A stretch of 64,000 nt of DNA. It comes from Streptococcus sp. F0442. Its GTDB lineage: Bacteria; Bacillota; Bacilli; Lactobacillales; Streptococcaceae. This document shows, piece after piece, positions 63,601 through 64,000 of the stretch (its first letter is position 1; each line of letters opens with the position of its first letter). The position numbers and the translations under genes are program-made. The stretch spans positions 1,024,377-1,088,376 of the forward strand of contig NZ_KB373314.1 in NCBI RefSeq assembly GCF_000314795.2. Direction: 5' to 3'. A model generated the notes under the pieces. The model made no database searches and was not told the origin of the DNA. It saw nothing but the letters and a program-made list of their open reading frames with translations.

Positions 63601-64000
63601 AACGATTCAGATTGGCTTACGGAAGTCGATTCTTTAATTAACGATTCTGACTGACTCGCAGATGTTGAAGCTTGAACCTGTGATTCAGATTGGCTTGCTG
63701 AGATTGAAGCTTGGACCAACGATTCTGACTGACTCGCAGAAGTCGATGCTTGGACCAAGGACTCTGATTGACTCGCGGAAACGGACTCTTGTACCAAGGA
63801 CTCTGATTGGCTCGCTGAAACCGACTCTTGTACCAAGGACTCTGATTGACTCGCTGAAATCGACGCTTGAACTTGTGACTCAGATTGACTCGCTGAAGTC
63901 GAAGCTTGAACCTGCGATTCAGATTGGCTTGCAGAGATTGATGCTTGAACCTGTGACTCTGACTGACTTGCTGAAACCGACGCTTGGACCAAGGACTCTG
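60690..64000 (-). CDS. Serine-rich-repeat glycoprotein adhesin, 3' part (5' end beyond the window)
   Basis: More than 1,100 residues are open to the right edge. Almost all is a tandem 13-residue repeat of the form LVQASVSASQSDS, with E/D, A/E and V/I variants. Two non-repeat modules contain QSTSAVGSEEVVSQL (around 61600 and 62830), and Lys-containing modules (QSKAAS, SKSESEK) lie around 61690, 61890 and 62960. The C-terminus carries LPETG, a hydrophobic stretch (SSILAIGASLLLSGLTLLGI) and RKKDGK for sortase anchoring. The ligand-binding region and long signal peptide are outside the window. The serines are the targets of GtfA/GtfB. The apparent TTG start at 63992 is internal to the repeats. 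It belongs to the GspB/SrpA/Fap1/PsrP class; binding specificity cannot be judged. Confidence 0.93.
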   Translation of the reverse strand, partial: ESLVQASVSASQSESQVQASISASQSESQVQASTSASQSESQVQASISASQSESLVQESVSASQSESLVQESVSASQSESLVQASTSASQSESLVQASISASQSESQVQASTSASQSESLIKESTSVSQSESLVQASVSASQSESLIQASTSESRSESQVQESISVSQSESLVQSSVSSSQSESQVRESASASKSESLIQASISASRSNSLVQASVSTSQSESLVQESISVSQSDSLVQASVSASQSDSLVQESVSASQSDSLVQASVSTSQSGFLVQESISESQSDSLVQESVSASQSDSLVQASVSASQSDSLVQESVSTSQSDSLIQESVSVSQSDSQSKAASASKSESEKASKSVSLSQSVSLSNLVSKSISVSQSQSTSAVGSEEVVSQLISLSQSISMSQSESLVQASVSASQSDSLVQASVSASQSESLFQASVSASQSDSLVQASVSASRSDSLVQASVSASQSESLVQESVSASQSDSLVQESISASQSDSLVQASVSTSQSDSQVQASVSVSQSESIVQASVSASQSESLLQESVSASQSDSLVQESVSASQSDSLVQASVSASQSDSLVQASVSASQSESQVQALVSASRSESLIQASVSASQSDSLAQESVSASQSDSLVQESISASQSDSLVQASISTSQSDSLVQASVSASQSDSLVQESVSASQSDSLVQASISASQSDSQSKAASESASKSESEKVSKSVSLSQYESLLQESVSVSQSDSLVQDSVSASQSESLVHASVSASQSASQSKVDSESISEIESEETSKSISQSQSTSAVGSEEVVSQLVSLSQSISMSKKLSESVSTSQSESLLQESVSSSESESLVQESISASQSESQVQASVSASQSESQVQASVSASQSESLVQESVSVSQSDSLVQASVSSSQSESLVQASVSASQSESLVQASVSASQSESLVQSSVSATESASTSNVVSESQVSESESLSQSVSESQSDSRWTSHSESVASKSESYSQSISLFSTSQSLSRSMLVSESSLTSASVSTSTSSTVNQSQSHETSEWIRVSYASSFSAGTSPSESSSDVSPAPVANSSGPALPETGVVASSSILAIGASLLLSGLTLLGIRKKDGK

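Noticed and set aside
60690..64000. Regular 39-bp repeats that could look like a CRISPR array or minisatellite
   Set aside because: The repeats are continuous and in frame with a serine-rich protein ending in LPETG, and there are no unique spacers of constant length.

Overview
The window is chromosomal DNA from a low-GC streptococcus, most likely a viridans species of the mitis/sanguinis type. Supporting evidence includes the gene orders tsaB-rimI-tsaD facing rpoY-rnjA, glnR-glnA, rpsL-rpsG-fusA, tatD-rnmV-rsmA-rsgA-rpe, and rnpA-yidC-khpB. The right end holds a complete accessory Sec (aSec) locus next to a serine-rich-repeat, LPXTG-anchored adhesin, which is typical of oral streptococci. The species cannot be fixed from the sequence alone. 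No rRNA genes, complete insertion sequence or CRISPR array was seen.

Layout. Positions 1-2978 hold a three-gene ABC exporter (two permeases, one ATPase, minus strand) divergent from an Rgg-type regulator, with a perfect 26-bp palindrome between them. Positions 3327-10841 look like an inserted block bounded by 30-nt direct repeats (28 of 30 identical). Removing it in silico joins two pieces of one minus-strand reading frame. The block carries a lipoprotein gene, an LctFEG/LcrRS-like lantibiotic-protection ABC exporter with its divergent two-component system, one intact and one decayed copy of a small lipoprotein gene flanking that module, and a broken DUF2513 gene. Positions 11036-19078 hold lrgAB, an HI0933-type flavoprotein, glpF, a lipoprotein with a dyad-bearing promoter, azlCD and an unrecognised three-gene cell-envelope cluster. 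Positions 19080-38780 are mostly core genes: t6A synthesis, RNase J with RNAP epsilon, glutamine synthetase with its repressor, pgk, gap, the str operon, purR, yhaM, rmuC, thiN and rpe. Positions 38795-46641 hold rsgA, two tRNAs (Leu-CAG, Ser-CGA), 16S methylation, 5S maturation, L34, and the RNase P protein/YidC/KhpB membrane-insertion operon. Positions 46720-48374 hold a CPBP protease and a TDT-family transporter. Positions 48769-64000 hold asp5, asp4, gtfB, gtfA, secA2, asp3, asp2, asp1, secY2, a Gtf3/Nss glucosyltransferase and the 3' part of the adhesin gene.

The genes at the right end form one pathway. GtfA/GtfB add GlcNAc to the serine-rich repeats, Gtf3/Nss extends the glycan, Asp1-3 with SecA2 carry the glycoprotein to the SecY2/Asp4/Asp5 channel, and sortase anchors it to the wall.

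The least expected content is between genes. A ~135-nt element occurs three times, with paired substitutions in its stems. A second ~179-nt structured element occurs twice in inverted orientation. One copy of the first element sits between exact duplicates of a terminator hairpin. A translationally silent second pgk 3' end lies beyond pgk, and a long hairpin lies between rpsG and fusA. These look like mobile or conserved structured sequences and traces of recombination.
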